Assembly: GCA_964604135.1 (NCBI GenBank)
Contig: CAZRXU010000002.1
Location: 1-64,000 of the forward strand
Reading direction: 5' to 3'
From: Sabulitectum sp964604135
GTDB taxonomy: Bacteria > Fermentibacterota > Fermentibacteria > Fermentibacterales > JCC-6
Length of the DNA stretch: 64,000 bases
A program made the position numbers and the translations under genes. This document shows positions 51,640-61,239 of the stretch, in pieces. The notes under the pieces are model-generated. The model was given only the letters and a program-made list of their open reading frames with translations. It ran no database searches and was not told the origin of the DNA. The first letter of the stretch is position 1. The number at the start of each line of letters is the position of its first letter.

Positions 51640-53078
51640 TGTCGCAGACCGGGCAGAGAGATCTGGCTAAAGAAACCCTTCTTTACGCGCTTGCAATGGT
51701 GGTCAGCGGTCTGGTTCAGTTCGCCTTCCTGCCGTTTATGAGTACATTTCTTACTCCGGAACAGGCTGGCGAGCTTGGCGTGGTTAGAATTGTCAGCGAA
51801 ATAATTGCAGGTATAGTGGTTCTTGGCCTTCCGGCATCAATAATAAGAGCATGGCACACCACAGGTGCTCACAGAGCTGTTCTTGTACGTTCGATTCTGT
51901 TTCCCCTTGTCCCCCTCTTTGTCTCGGCGGTACTTGTTGCTGTCTTCGGTGGTAAACTTGCCGGTCTGCTTCATGTTACAGATGCCTCTCTGTTCCTTCA
52001 CGCACTGGCTCTGGGCGGGGGCGTTGCTCTGCTGCAGGTTGCCCTTTCCATGCCTAGGGCACAGGGAATGGCCGGTACATACTTCAGCATTCAGTTTGTA
52101 AGGGGTATACTGTCGCTTGTTCTGCTGTTCTTTCTGCTTCGCAGTGCAGTTGCCGGAGGAGTTGTAAAATCTTTTCTTGAGGCCAGATGGATACCAACAG
52201 CATTGACTGTAGTATTCTCTTTTGTGTTTATGTGGAGGGTTACCGGAAAAACCTCCGGGGAAAAGCCGCCGGAACATCTTTCGGGAACAATGCTGGCATT
52301 CAGCCTGCCCCTTGTTCCCGCAAGTCTTGCCATGCTGGTTCTTTCCAGCGCAGATATGTTCATGCTTCGAACCGTTTCCACAGATATGGCACAGAGCGGA
52401 TGGTACGAATGGGCAGGCAGGGCTGTTCTTGTTCTTACACCGCTTACACTGGGATTCGGCATGGCATGGCACCGATACATCTTTAGAAAGAAAAAGCAGG
52501 GTGGAAGAATGGAAGAGCTTGGAAGAAGTGCTCTTCTGTTCATGGTTACGGTGAACTGGGCGGCCATGGTTCTTGCCATACTGTCCAGCGAAATAGTATC
52601 GGTCTTTGGTGGAGGAGAGTGGCTTCCCGCAGCCAGGGTGCTTCCTTGGATTGCCGGGTCGGCAGCAATGTACTCTCTTTTCACCATTTCGCAGACCGCG
52701 CCGTTGCTTACCGGCCAGACGAAGTACATAGGTTGGATGACAGCTTTCGGTGCCGTTCTTAACATCGGGTTTAACCTTCGTCTTATACCGGTGGCGGGAG
52801 CGGTGGGCGCGGCTTTCGCAACGCTGGCGACAAACATGTTCATGGCACTTTCTCTTTTCTGGATCGGAAGAAAGGTTTTTCCTGTAAGTTTTCCGGCTGT
52901 GGTTGTAATGGTAATTCTTCCAGTGTTTTCAGGACCGTTGTCTGGAATGGCTCCTGTGTACAGGGTAGTTGCCATACTCGCAGGTACAGCGCTAACAGTA
53001 ACTGTTATTAACGTGCTCAGAACACTGGGAACCGGTGACATGCTTAAACCATCAGGTGGAGACAGCCATGAGCTTTGA
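51639..53078 (+). CDS. Oligosaccharide flippase (Wzx-like, MOP superfamily)
   Basis: This 479-residue membrane protein has around twelve to fourteen hydrophobic segments. The start (ETLLYALAMVVSGLVQFAFL, PFMSTFLTPEQAGELGVV) is typical of polysaccharide flippases, as is ADMFMLRTVSTDMAQSGWYE in the middle. It moves lipid-linked sugar units across the inner membrane. A second flippase gene lies at 62450, suggesting two polymers or two steps. Confidence 0.86.
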   Translation: MSQTGQRDLAKETLLYALAMVVSGLVQFAFLPFMSTFLTPEQAGELGVVRIVSEIIAGIVVLGLPASIIRAWHTTGAHRAVLVRSILFPLVPLFVSAVLVAVFGGKLAGLLHVTDASLFLHALALGGGVALLQVALSMPRAQGMAGTYFSIQFVRGILSLVLLFFLLRSAVAGGVVKSFLEARWIPTALTVVFSFVFMWRVTGKTSGEKPPEHLSGTMLAFSLPLVPASLAMLVLSSADMFMLRTVSTDMAQSGWYEWAGRAVLVLTPLTLGFGMAWHRYIFRKKKQGGRMEELGRSALLFMVTVNWAAMVLAILSSEIVSVFGGGEWLPAARVLPWIAGSAAMYSLFTISQTAPLLTGQTKYIGWMTAFGAVLNIGFNLRLIPVAGAVGAAFATLATNMFMALSLFWIGRKVFPVSFPAVVVMVILPVFSGPLSGMAPVYRVVAILAGTALTVTVINVLRTLGTGDMLKPSGGDSHEL

Positions 53079-54006
53079 TATTTCCGTACAGGTTCCGGTT
53101 AGAAACGGTGGAGAGAAGTTCAGAAGGTTTCTGGGAAGCCTTGCAGCTCAGGATCTTCAGAGGCCTTGGGAGCTGGTGATAGTAGACGATGGAAGTGATC
53201 AGCCAGTGTCGCAGGAATTTCAGAAGGAACTGGGTATGCTGCTTGATCTGTGTTCGGTGAAAGTTGTGGCAATGGTTTCAGGAGGAAAAAGACCCGCAGC
53301 AAGAAACATGGCATTGGAGTTGTCAGAGGCACCTGTTGCACTGCTTATGGACGCTGATCTTGAATTTGGCCCATCCCTTTTAAGAAAGCACCTTGAAGTG
53401 CGGGAAGATGCAGGTGCCGATGTTGTAATGGGCAGAAGGGTTAACGGCTGGAGTTCAAACGCCACTCCATGGCAGAAATGGTTTGATACCAGGGCTATGG
53501 GGGATTCTCCCCCTGGAAAATTTCCCTGGAATTATTTTATTACAGGGAATCTGTCTGTTACCTCGAGCCTGCTGGAAAAAGCAGGAGGTTTTGACACTGC
53601 CATCGACCGTTACGGAGGCGAGGATACAGAGATGGGTTACCGGTTGGAGCAGATGGGAGTTTTGTTTCACTGGGCTCCTTCTCTGACAGTAAACCACCTT
53701 GATGATGTTACGGTAACAGAGCATTCCGGAAAGATGCTTGAGTACGGCAGCACCGGTTTGAAGTACACACTAGAGAAACACCCGGGAATACAGGGGCTTC
53801 TGGGAAGTCAGTGGGTGGCACCTGTTTTTTCAAAACCAGTATATCTTTTTCTCATGAGAATACTTGCAAGGATTGCTCTTGCGGCGCCGGTTTACCGGGC
53901 AGTACTGGTTTTTATGCAAAAACACGGCAGACCGCAGGTTCTGTTTACCTACCTCTCGGTAGGGGCATGTTTGATCGGGCTTCGCGGGGGTGACTACAGG
54001 AAATGA
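53068..54006 (+). CDS. Family 2 glycosyltransferase
   Basis: This 312-residue protein has the GT2 pattern SVQVPVRNGGEKFRRFLGSL, ELVIVDDGSDQPVS, KRPAARNMALEL, and LMDADLEFGP (DXD). FITGNLSVTSSLLEKAGGFD and RYGGEDTEMGYRL follow, then a hydrophobic C-terminal segment that may attach to the membrane. It adds a sugar to the growing chain. AGGTGG lies upstream of the ATG at 53068. Overlaps murB by 4 bp. Confidence 0.85.
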   Translation: MSFDISVQVPVRNGGEKFRRFLGSLAAQDLQRPWELVIVDDGSDQPVSQEFQKELGMLLDLCSVKVVAMVSGGKRPAARNMALELSEAPVALLMDADLEFGPSLLRKHLEVREDAGADVVMGRRVNGWSSNATPWQKWFDTRAMGDSPPGKFPWNYFITGNLSVTSSLLEKAGGFDTAIDRYGGEDTEMGYRLEQMGVLFHWAPSLTVNHLDDVTVTEHSGKMLEYGSTGLKYTLEKHPGIQGLLGSQWVAPVFSKPVYLFLMRILARIALAAPVYRAVLVFMQKHGRPQVLFTYLSVGACLIGLRGGDYRK

Positions 54007-54908
54007 TATTTGACAAGGCACTGAAAGCCGCACCGAACCTGTTCAAGGTAATCAAACTTTCAGACTTCACAACATGGGGTATTGGCGGTTATGCTGCTTC
54101 CTGCACTGTAACATCGGAAAGGGAGCTTGCAGATGTGCTGGATTTGCTTAGAGAAAAATCACTTCCCTGGTCGGTTCTTGGTAAGGGTTCCAACACCCTG
54201 GCACCTTCGGCGGGTTGGCACGGTGTTGTTGTTTTTCTGAAGGGTATATTTACAGGGTTTTCTTTCAAGGGGAATGCGGTTGCCGCCGGTGGCGGTGCAC
54301 ACCTTCCCTCTGTGTCCGGGGCTGCCTGTTCTACCGATCATTCCGGTCTTGTTTTTGCCGTTGGCATTCCCGGTACCGTGGGCGGAGCTGTTTTTATGAA
54401 CGCCGGTGCATACGGATCCAGTGTTTCCGAGCTTGTTGAAGAGGTAAAAGTGCTTCATCCAGACGGTACAATTGAGTATCTTACAGCCGAGGAATGCGGT
54501 TTCGGTTACAGAACAAGCCTGTTTCAGAAAAGCAATACTGTTATTCTCGGTGCAACTCTTCGGCTTCAGAGGGTGGCTGGGGGTAGCGGTGGGCTTCGCC
54601 GGGAGGCCAGGGAGATTCTGCAGCTTAGAAGGCGGAAGTTTCCTCTTGGCGTTCCCAATGCTGGAAGTGTTTTTCGACGCCCTGATAATGGGCCGCCGCC
54701 GGGAAAGCTGATTGAAGACTGTGGGTTGAAGGGGTACAGAACAGGGGGAGCAGTGGTCTCCAGAGTACATGCCAACTTTATCGAGAATACTGGCGGAGCC
54801 ACAAGCTCCGATGTGATGCGACTCATTGAGCACATAACTGAAAAAGTGAGAAAGACAACAGGAATAGTTCTACAGCGGGAAATCAGACAGCTGGGAGAAC
54901 GGATTTGA
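54003..54908 (+). CDS. murB: UDP-N-acetylenolpyruvoylglucosamine reductase
   Basis: This 301-residue protein has the FAD-binding and catalytic features of MurB: TTWGIGGYAASC, LGKGSNTLAPSAGWHGVVV, GIPGTVGGAVFMNAGAYGS, FGYRTSLFQ, and NAGSVFRRPDNGPPPGKLIE. It makes UDP-N-acetylmuramate for peptidoglycan. Its presence in a polysaccharide cluster, without other mur genes nearby, is unusual and could mean a dedicated copy or a moved housekeeping gene. It overlaps both neighbours. Confidence 0.93.
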   Translation: MIFDKALKAAPNLFKVIKLSDFTTWGIGGYAASCTVTSERELADVLDLLREKSLPWSVLGKGSNTLAPSAGWHGVVVFLKGIFTGFSFKGNAVAAGGGAHLPSVSGAACSTDHSGLVFAVGIPGTVGGAVFMNAGAYGSSVSELVEEVKVLHPDGTIEYLTAEECGFGYRTSLFQKSNTVILGATLRLQRVAGGSGGLRREAREILQLRRRKFPLGVPNAGSVFRRPDNGPPPGKLIEDCGLKGYRTGGAVVSRVHANFIENTGGATSSDVMRLIEHITEKVRKTTGIVLQREIRQLGERI

Positions 54909-55828
54909 GCAGAGAAGCAGGCGGATTTGTTCTGGATGACGGCCCGATCCTTGTAACCGGGGCAGGAGGATTTGTTGGGCGGCGGCTTATGGATATGCTT
55001 CAGCTTGGGGAAGGCGATATTGCTGCAGACAGCACTACAGATTTTTATGCTCCCTCTGGTGTGACAAGGATCAGGTGGAATCTGCCGGATCCGCCTTCTT
55101 CCTCCGTGGGTGAAGTGCGGTATGTGATCCATCTGGCTGGTTTGAGTTCGGTTGCTCATTCCATGTCTGATGCGGACAGAGTGATGAATGTTAACGCAGG
55201 AGGCACACAAAGTGTTGCACAGTGGGTGAAGGAGCATTCTCCCGACGCTGTGTTCCTGCTGGCCAGTTCTGCGGAAGTTTATCGTCCGTCAGAAGACACA
55301 CTGTTTGAGAATTCGCCTGTTGAGCCTGTGAGCCCATATGGAGAAAGCAAACTCAAGGCAGAGAAACTGCTGGCTTCCACAGGTATACAGTATGTAATCT
55401 CGCGTTCATTTCCTCACTTCGGGCCTGGTCAGGCAGGTCACTTCGCTCTGCCTTCTTTCTGCAGGCGGATTATCTGTTCCGGGGAAAACAAGGAAATTGC
55501 TACCGGAAACCTTACTGCGGTAAGAGACTATCTCTATATTGACGATGTGGTTGGGGCCTATGCGTGTCTGCTCGCGCAAGGTGTATCAGGTGAGGTGTAC
55601 AATGTGTGTTCAGGAAAAGGTATTTCCATAGGAGATCTTCTGTCTCTTATTATCGGTACTTCTGGAGCGGAATACCGTGTTGTTACAGATCCCGGTCTTC
55701 TTCGGGAGCAGGATCAGTTCCAGCAGGTCGGCAGCCCTGAAAAATTGAGGTCTCTGGGCTGGACGCAGAAGGTTCCGATAGAAAAAGGCCTGAAGAGGCT
55801 TTATCAATGGTGGGAGGAGAGATTGTGA
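54905..55828 (+). CDS. RMD-like GDP-6-deoxy-D-mannose reductase
   Basis: This 307-residue extended short-chain dehydrogenase has GAGGFVG (19-25), SSAEVYRPSE, catalytic SPYGESK (Tyr145, Lys149) and FGPGQAGHFALPSFCRRI. EIATGNLTAVRDYLYIDDVV and VYNVCSGKGISIGDLLSLII follow. This pattern is close to RMD, which reduces GDP-4-keto-6-deoxymannose to GDP-D-rhamnose. The substrate would come from GMD at 35221. The start codon is TTG, overlapping the murB stop. The reductase role is inferred from motif likeness. Confidence 0.75.
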   Translation: MSREAGGFVLDDGPILVTGAGGFVGRRLMDMLQLGEGDIAADSTTDFYAPSGVTRIRWNLPDPPSSSVGEVRYVIHLAGLSSVAHSMSDADRVMNVNAGGTQSVAQWVKEHSPDAVFLLASSAEVYRPSEDTLFENSPVEPVSPYGESKLKAEKLLASTGIQYVISRSFPHFGPGQAGHFALPSFCRRIICSGENKEIATGNLTAVRDYLYIDDVVGAYACLLAQGVSGEVYNVCSGKGISIGDLLSLIIGTSGAEYRVVTDPGLLREQDQFQQVGSPEKLRSLGWTQKVPIEKGLKRLYQWWEERL

Positions 55829-57978
55829 GTGTTTTCCTTGTTGCAGTTGTTCTGTTTGGAAGAATCACCGAATGGGAGCACTTCCCCCATTACGGAGGAG
55901 GAAATGGAATTGTTACCAGAGGAGAAGTTGTTCTTGCAGCTACTTCAGGAGGTCTTCTGTTTTCACACTACTCCACCGAAGATAACAACCTTGTCCCTGA
56001 TTCAGGATGGACATCACCAGGAAAACTCTCGTATGACCGTGTCTCTCATGTAACCTATGATGATTCCGGAAACCTCTGGGTATCCATGAACGGCGGCGGA
56101 ATAGATGTGTTTTCGCCTGACGGTTCCAGAAAAAGTTTCAACCAGATTGACGGGCTTCCACTGAACCTGGGAATAAACCAGACCATGCCCGATTCTTTCA
56201 CCTATGTTGCTACTACCCAAGGGCTTTGTATAAGAAAGGTTGGTTTTTTCGAGACCTTTAATTCCCTTTCAACAGGTGGAGGGCTTCCGTCGGACAACAT
56301 TACCTGTCTTTCTGCTTCCGATTCCGGCCTTTACATTGGAACAACTGCCGGGCTGGTGTTTCTTTCCCGGTCAGCAGATCCGCAGCAGGAAAGTTCATGG
56401 GTTTTACAGAATATCGATGCGGTTTCCGTTTCGGTAATGGAGTGGCAGAACGATACCCTGTGGGCGGCCACGGCCGCAGGGCTTTATTCAAAGGCTCCAG
56501 GCCAGTCATGGGTAAAGGATGTGCTGTTTCCCAGTGGGAATATTTCCTCTCTGGCATGGGGTTCGGGGGGGCTGGCGGCTGGGTGTACGAACCAGTGTTT
56601 CATCCTGAATGACGGTGAATGGCACCAGTACTCTACCAATCTAGGTGGGAATGCTCTCACAGGTCTGGTATGGGAGGGAAGCCGGTTGTACGGTGTACTG
56701 GCCAACACCTACGCAGACAACAGGCTTTCCGGAGCCGGGCTGGCCCTTCTTCTGGAAAACGGTTCCTGGCGCAGAAGCGTTCCGAACTTCGGACCAGCTT
56801 CAAATGATCTTCGGGACTGTACCATTCTGCCTGACGGCAGCGTGTGGGTTTCCAGCAACAGAGCCGGGGTTTCGGTTCTGGCAGAACAGAAATGGCAGCA
56901 TCTGGGTCGCTACATGACTGACATTAACCAGAATTTTGCTATCTGCCCTTCCGGAGTAGGAGTATTTGTTTCCTCACTAGGACACGGTTTAGACTGGCTT
57001 TCCTGGCAGAATGGAACAGTAGACAAAACTATTCACCTCACAGAAAACGATGGCCTTCTGAACAACAGAGTATTCTGTGCTGAACAAGGCGATGCGAATA
57101 CTGTATGGTTTGGACACAGAACTCTGGAGGAAACGGAAACCAGCGGTGTATGCCGGCTGAAATGGGTACCTGGCGATTCAAGTTCCATATCATTTACAGA
57201 TATTACGGGGGCAGACGGGCTTCCCAGCAAGGAAGTTAACGCTGTTCTACCGGAAGGAGACAGGTACTGCTGGGCTGGTACCGATGGAGGTCTCGCTTAC
57301 ATCGATATCTACATGCAGACCGTGAGGAAAACATACACCGTGCAGGATGGTCTTCCGTCATCTCTTGTTACCTCTCTGGCAAAAGACCGATCTGGAACTG
57401 TTTACGTCGGTACAGCGTCGGGGCTTGCTTACTTGAACAACGGCACAGTTACAGAAGTTGAGCATATTGAAGTGGGAGTTACTGCCCTTGAATGTGATGG
57501 TTTGGGCAGCGTGTGGATATCTACCGGGGAAGGGTTGAAAAGGTATTTCAGAGCCTCGGGAGTTTTAGAAGAGTACACCACTTTCAATAGCCCTCTGGTA
57601 AAAGGAACAATCTACGATATAACAGCAGACGCAAACCGTGGTAACCTCTGGCTGGCCACCGACCACGGTTTCTGGAGAGGCACACTTTGCAGCGGGCTGT
57701 CCGGTAACGGTTCCTCACCGATGGTTTACCCTGACCCATTTATTCCCGGTCGCGGTGACATACTTGGGATAGCGGGTATCCCAGACACTGCCGCAGAGGT
57801 AAGTATTTATGATATTGCGGGAAATCTTGTTTACAGGTTCTCAGCCGCTGGTCGTGAAAGCATTGCATGGGATGGCTTAAACACCCGGGGGCAGCCTGCG
57901 GCTTCAGGAGTTTACTTTTTGCAACTGGAACAGGCGGGTACAGTATTCGATATGCTGAAGTTCGCTCTGGTGAGATAG
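55825..57978 (+). CDS. Second PorZ-like beta-propeller with C-terminal sorting domain
   Basis: This 717-residue protein starts with a short signal peptide (MSVFLVAVVLFG). Propeller repeats of the two-component-regulator type follow (VTYDDSGNLWVSMNGGGIDV, CLSASDSGLYIGTTAG, SLAKDRSGTVYVGTASGLAY). A FlgD/sorting-type C-terminal domain comes last (AEVSIYDIAGNLVYRF, PAASGVYFLQLEQAG, ending in KFALVR). It resembles the gene at 46096 in plan. The start is GTG at 55825 with GGGAGGAGA upstream, overlapping the RMD-like stop. Confidence 0.82.
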   Translation: MSVFLVAVVLFGRITEWEHFPHYGGGNGIVTRGEVVLAATSGGLLFSHYSTEDNNLVPDSGWTSPGKLSYDRVSHVTYDDSGNLWVSMNGGGIDVFSPDGSRKSFNQIDGLPLNLGINQTMPDSFTYVATTQGLCIRKVGFFETFNSLSTGGGLPSDNITCLSASDSGLYIGTTAGLVFLSRSADPQQESSWVLQNIDAVSVSVMEWQNDTLWAATAAGLYSKAPGQSWVKDVLFPSGNISSLAWGSGGLAAGCTNQCFILNDGEWHQYSTNLGGNALTGLVWEGSRLYGVLANTYADNRLSGAGLALLLENGSWRRSVPNFGPASNDLRDCTILPDGSVWVSSNRAGVSVLAEQKWQHLGRYMTDINQNFAICPSGVGVFVSSLGHGLDWLSWQNGTVDKTIHLTENDGLLNNRVFCAEQGDANTVWFGHRTLEETETSGVCRLKWVPGDSSSISFTDITGADGLPSKEVNAVLPEGDRYCWAGTDGGLAYIDIYMQTVRKTYTVQDGLPSSLVTSLAKDRSGTVYVGTASGLAYLNNGTVTEVEHIEVGVTALECDGLGSVWISTGEGLKRYFRASGVLEEYTTFNSPLVKGTIYDITADANRGNLWLATDHGFWRGTLCSGLSGNGSSPMVYPDPFIPGRGDILGIAGIPDTAAEVSIYDIAGNLVYRFSAAGRESIAWDGLNTRGQPAASGVYFLQLEQAGTVFDMLKFALVR

Positions 57979-58090
57979 GGTAATGTGACCAGCCTGAATA
58001 ATGCTATATTTGAAGGAGAGAGATGCAGGTAACGATAGTCTGTCTTACGGAAGCAGACACCTGTGCCGCGGAGATAAGAAAGGAAATCCG

Positions 58091-59119
58091 ATGAATCTTC
58101 TTGTTACCGGAGGTGCGGGTTTTATAGGAACTAATTTTGTCAGGTTCATTGTGAAACACCGCCCCGGTTGGGCTGTTACTGTGCTTGATAAACTGACCTA
58201 TGCCGGCAGAAAAGAGAACCTTTTAGAATTTGAGGGTTTACCCGGGTACAGGTTCATACAGGGAGATATATGCGATCCGGCGGCTGTACGCGAAGCAATG
58301 GCAGGCTGCAATGGTGTTGTTAATTTCGCGGCTGAAACCCATGTAGATCGTTCCATAGACGACCCTTCCTCTTTTGTAAAAACAGATGTTGAGGGGGTCA
58401 GGATTCTTCTGGAGGAATTCCGGAAAGACGATTCCAGAAAGATGTTTCTGCAGATATCCACAGATGAAGTGTATGGCAGCGTAGAGAGCGGCAGGTCCAA
58501 AGAGGGAGATCCGCTGTGTCCGAGAAGCCCGTATTCCGCATCGAAGGCCGGAGGAGAACTTCTGGCAATGAGCTACTTTACAACCTTCGGTGTCCCGGTT
58601 ACAGTTACCCGGGCATCAAACAACTACGGTCCGTACCAGTACCCTGAAAAGCTGATCCCTCTGTTTATTACCAATGCTTTTGAGAGAGAGAGGCTGCCTC
58701 TGTACGGTGACGGTGGAAACATGAGAGACTGGTTGTTTGTTGATGATCACTGCAGTGCTCTTGTTGCAGTGCTGGAGCGGGGAAGACCCGGGCAGATCTA
58801 CAATGTGGGAGACGGGCAGGAATTGACAAACACAGAGGTTACAGCGGCGGTGATTGAGGCTACCGGTGCAGATCGATCTCTTATCAGGTATGTGGAAGAC
58901 AGGCTGGGGCACGACAGACGGTACGCAGTGGATGTTTCAAAGCTGCAGCGGGAACTGGGCTGGAAACCTGAAATGGATTTTGCAACTGGTATTTCCGTTA
59001 CTGTTAACTGGTACAGAGAGAACTCGCAGTGGTGGAAATCAATTAAATCAGGAGAGTTTCGCGAGTACTACAGGAAGATGTATTCAGAAAAACTTGATAA
59101 CTCGGAAAGGATCCGATAA
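58091..59119 (+). CDS. rmlB: dTDP-glucose 4,6-dehydratase
   Basis: This 342-residue protein has GGAGFIG (7-13), TYAGRKENL, VNFAAETHVDRSIDDPS, ISTDEVYGSVESG, SPYSASKAGGELL, and ASNNYGPYQYPEKLIP, all diagnostic for RmlB. It converts dTDP-glucose to dTDP-4-keto-6-deoxyglucose. RmlA, RmlC and RmlD are not in the window. AAGGAAA lies before the ATG at 58091. Confidence 0.93.
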   Translation: MNLLVTGGAGFIGTNFVRFIVKHRPGWAVTVLDKLTYAGRKENLLEFEGLPGYRFIQGDICDPAAVREAMAGCNGVVNFAAETHVDRSIDDPSSFVKTDVEGVRILLEEFRKDDSRKMFLQISTDEVYGSVESGRSKEGDPLCPRSPYSASKAGGELLAMSYFTTFGVPVTVTRASNNYGPYQYPEKLIPLFITNAFERERLPLYGDGGNMRDWLFVDDHCSALVAVLERGRPGQIYNVGDGQELTNTEVTAAVIEATGADRSLIRYVEDRLGHDRRYAVDVSKLQRELGWKPEMDFATGISVTVNWYRENSQWWKSIKSGEFREYYRKMYSEKLDNSERIR

Positions 59120-60052
59120 ATGAGAATACTGGTAACCGGAGGAGCTGGTTTTATTGGAAGTCATCTCAGTGACAGGCTTCTTGAAAAGGGTCACTCTGTA
59201 ATAGCTCTGGACAACCTGATAACCGGCAGCACCGACAACATCGCTCATCTTGCAGGCAGACGCGATTTCAAGTTTATCAACCACGACGTAACAGAGTATA
59301 TATACATTCCCGGAGATATAGATTTTATTTTTCACATGGCATCCCCAGCCAGCCCTATCGACTATCTGATGTACCCGATACAGACGCTGAAGGTTGGTGC
59401 ACTGGGAACACACAAGGCTCTAGGTTTGGCGAAGGAAAAGAACGCAGGGCTTCTGCTCGCTTCAACCAGCGAGGTTTACGGCGATCCTCTTGTGCACCCT
59501 CAGTCGGAAAGCTACTGGGGAAATGTTAACCCTGTTGGCCCCAGAGGTGTGTACGATGAAGCAAAAAGATATGCTGAAGCACTTGTTTTCGCTTACCACA
59601 GAACACACGGTGTAGATACAAGAATTGCACGTATTTTCAATACATACGGGCCGCGCAACAGGGCGGATGACGGTCGAGTTGTTCCCTCTTTTGTGTGTCA
59701 GGCAATCAAAGATGAAGACCTTACGATTTTCGGTGATGGTGCTCAGACAAGAAGTTTCTGTTTTGTATCAGATACTGTTAACGGGCTTATTGCCTTGATG
59801 GAAAGCGGTTATCACGAGCCGGTAAACATAGGTAACCCCAACGAAATGACTGTGAAGCAGTTTGCCCTTGAAGTAATCAGGCTTTCGGGAAGTGCCAGTT
59901 CTCTTACTTACAATGACCTTCCAGTTGATGATCCCAAAGTAAGAAAGCCTGACATCGCAACGGCGGGCAGGGTGTTGAGCTGGAAACCGGAAATATCCCT
60001 CGAAGACGGGCTGAAACAAACCATAGAGTATTTCAGAGGAACGATTAAGTAA
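59120..60052 (+). CDS. UDP-glucuronate decarboxylase (UXS)
   Basis: This 310-residue protein has GGAGFIG (7-13), DNLITGSTDNIAHL, HMASPASPIDYLMYPIQTLK, STSEVYGDPLVHPQSESYWG, NVNPVGPRGVYDEAKRYAEA, and FNTYGPRNRADDGRVVP. These are the marks of UDP-xylose synthase, which turns UDP-glucuronate into UDP-xylose. It directly follows rmlB. Confidence 0.92.
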   Translation: MRILVTGGAGFIGSHLSDRLLEKGHSVIALDNLITGSTDNIAHLAGRRDFKFINHDVTEYIYIPGDIDFIFHMASPASPIDYLMYPIQTLKVGALGTHKALGLAKEKNAGLLLASTSEVYGDPLVHPQSESYWGNVNPVGPRGVYDEAKRYAEALVFAYHRTHGVDTRIARIFNTYGPRNRADDGRVVPSFVCQAIKDEDLTIFGDGAQTRSFCFVSDTVNGLIALMESGYHEPVNIGNPNEMTVKQFALEVIRLSGSASSLTYNDLPVDDPKVRKPDIATAGRVLSWKPEISLEDGLKQTIEYFRGTIK

Positions 60053-61233
60053 TGCTTACAATTCTTTTTGTTCTTTTTGCTGTTCCTGGTGAGCTGCCGG
60101 AAGATGTTTCGTCTGCACCGGAGACACAGGCTTCTCAGTTTTCGATTTTCGAGCCTGTAGACAGGAATGAATACATTCTGGATGCCGGAGATGTTCTGCA
60201 GGTTGTTGTTGAAGGCGGCATCAGTGAAGTGATGATGGTTTCCGGGCTTGGCTCTATAACCACATGTCAGGTTTCGGGGGACGGAAGAATACAGGTGTCC
60301 GGTATAGGCCAGCTCAGCGTTACAGGTCTTACAATCAACCAGGCGGAGCAGGCTCTTAGGGCTCTTACCCGCAGGTACTACAGTCATGTGGAAGTTGGGC
60401 TTTCCCTTCTGCAGCCCAGAACTGTGAGAGTCTGGATTACCGGTATGGTCACTCACCCGGGCAGGTACACGATGTACGCCATCAACAGGGTTAGTGATCT
60501 TGTAAGTGCCGCTGGAGGAATGTCTTCGTATTCTTCCAGAACAGGGTGGATGATTACTGAAACAGGAGATTCCGTGTTTGTTGATCTGCACTTCGATCCC
60601 CTCACCGGAAAGCCGGTTTGCGATCCGTTTGTCGATGGTGGTGCCGGTGTTGTGTTCGAACTGCTGATCTCTCCCGTGTATGTGTTAAGACCGGGTATCA
60701 GAAATTACAACGATGCCTATGCAGTTCCTGAGGTTGAAACCTGGGATGCAGTTCCCGGTGAAACCGTGGAAGATCTGATGTACAGAATTGGCGGTATATC
60801 CGGCAACATCGATCTTGCAAGGAGCGTTCTGATAACCCGTCGCGGTACTTCTCCTGTGTGGGTGAGAAACCAGGGTTTTTCTCTGACTCCAGTTGAGGCT
60901 GGTGATACTCTTCGGCTTGTGGTAGAGGGTAACGACATCTATGTTGCAGGGGCTGTTCACCAGCGTGGTATTGTCTCATACATTCCCGGTGCAGTTGCCA
61001 GGGTTTATGTAGAAAGAGCCGGAGGAAAAGTTTACAATGCCAATATCGGAGGCACTACGGTTACAAGAAATGGTGCTGTTCTTGCCTCGGGAGAAGAGGC
61101 GCTGGGAACAGAAGTTCTTCCAGGTGATGTTATAGAGGTTCCGTACAACTGGGTAGCCCAGCATGCACAGGAAATAGGCATACTGGCTACTGTTGTGGGA
61201 ATTACCTCTGTGATTATCAACCTGTCGAGGTAG
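60052..61233 (+). CDS. Polysaccharide export protein (Wza-like, SLBB domains)
   Basis: This 393-residue protein has a short signal segment and a polysaccharide-export domain (YILDAGDVLQVVVEGG, GDGRIQVSGIGQLSVTGLTI, RTVRVWITGMVTHPGRYTMY). SLBB-like repeats follow (AVHQRGIVSYIPGAVARVYV, GDVIEVPYNWVAQH) and a C-terminal hydrophobic segment. It would form the outer-membrane export channel. It is longer at its C-terminus than simple Wza. Overlaps UXS by one base. Confidence 0.88.
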   Translation: MLTILFVLFAVPGELPEDVSSAPETQASQFSIFEPVDRNEYILDAGDVLQVVVEGGISEVMMVSGLGSITTCQVSGDGRIQVSGIGQLSVTGLTINQAEQALRALTRRYYSHVEVGLSLLQPRTVRVWITGMVTHPGRYTMYAINRVSDLVSAAGGMSSYSSRTGWMITETGDSVFVDLHFDPLTGKPVCDPFVDGGAGVVFELLISPVYVLRPGIRNYNDAYAVPEVETWDAVPGETVEDLMYRIGGISGNIDLARSVLITRRGTSPVWVRNQGFSLTPVEAGDTLRLVVEGNDIYVAGAVHQRGIVSYIPGAVARVYVERAGGKVYNANIGGTTVTRNGAVLASGEEALGTEVLPGDVIEVPYNWVAQHAQEIGILATVVGITSVIINLSR

Positions 61234-61239
61234 GTAGTG

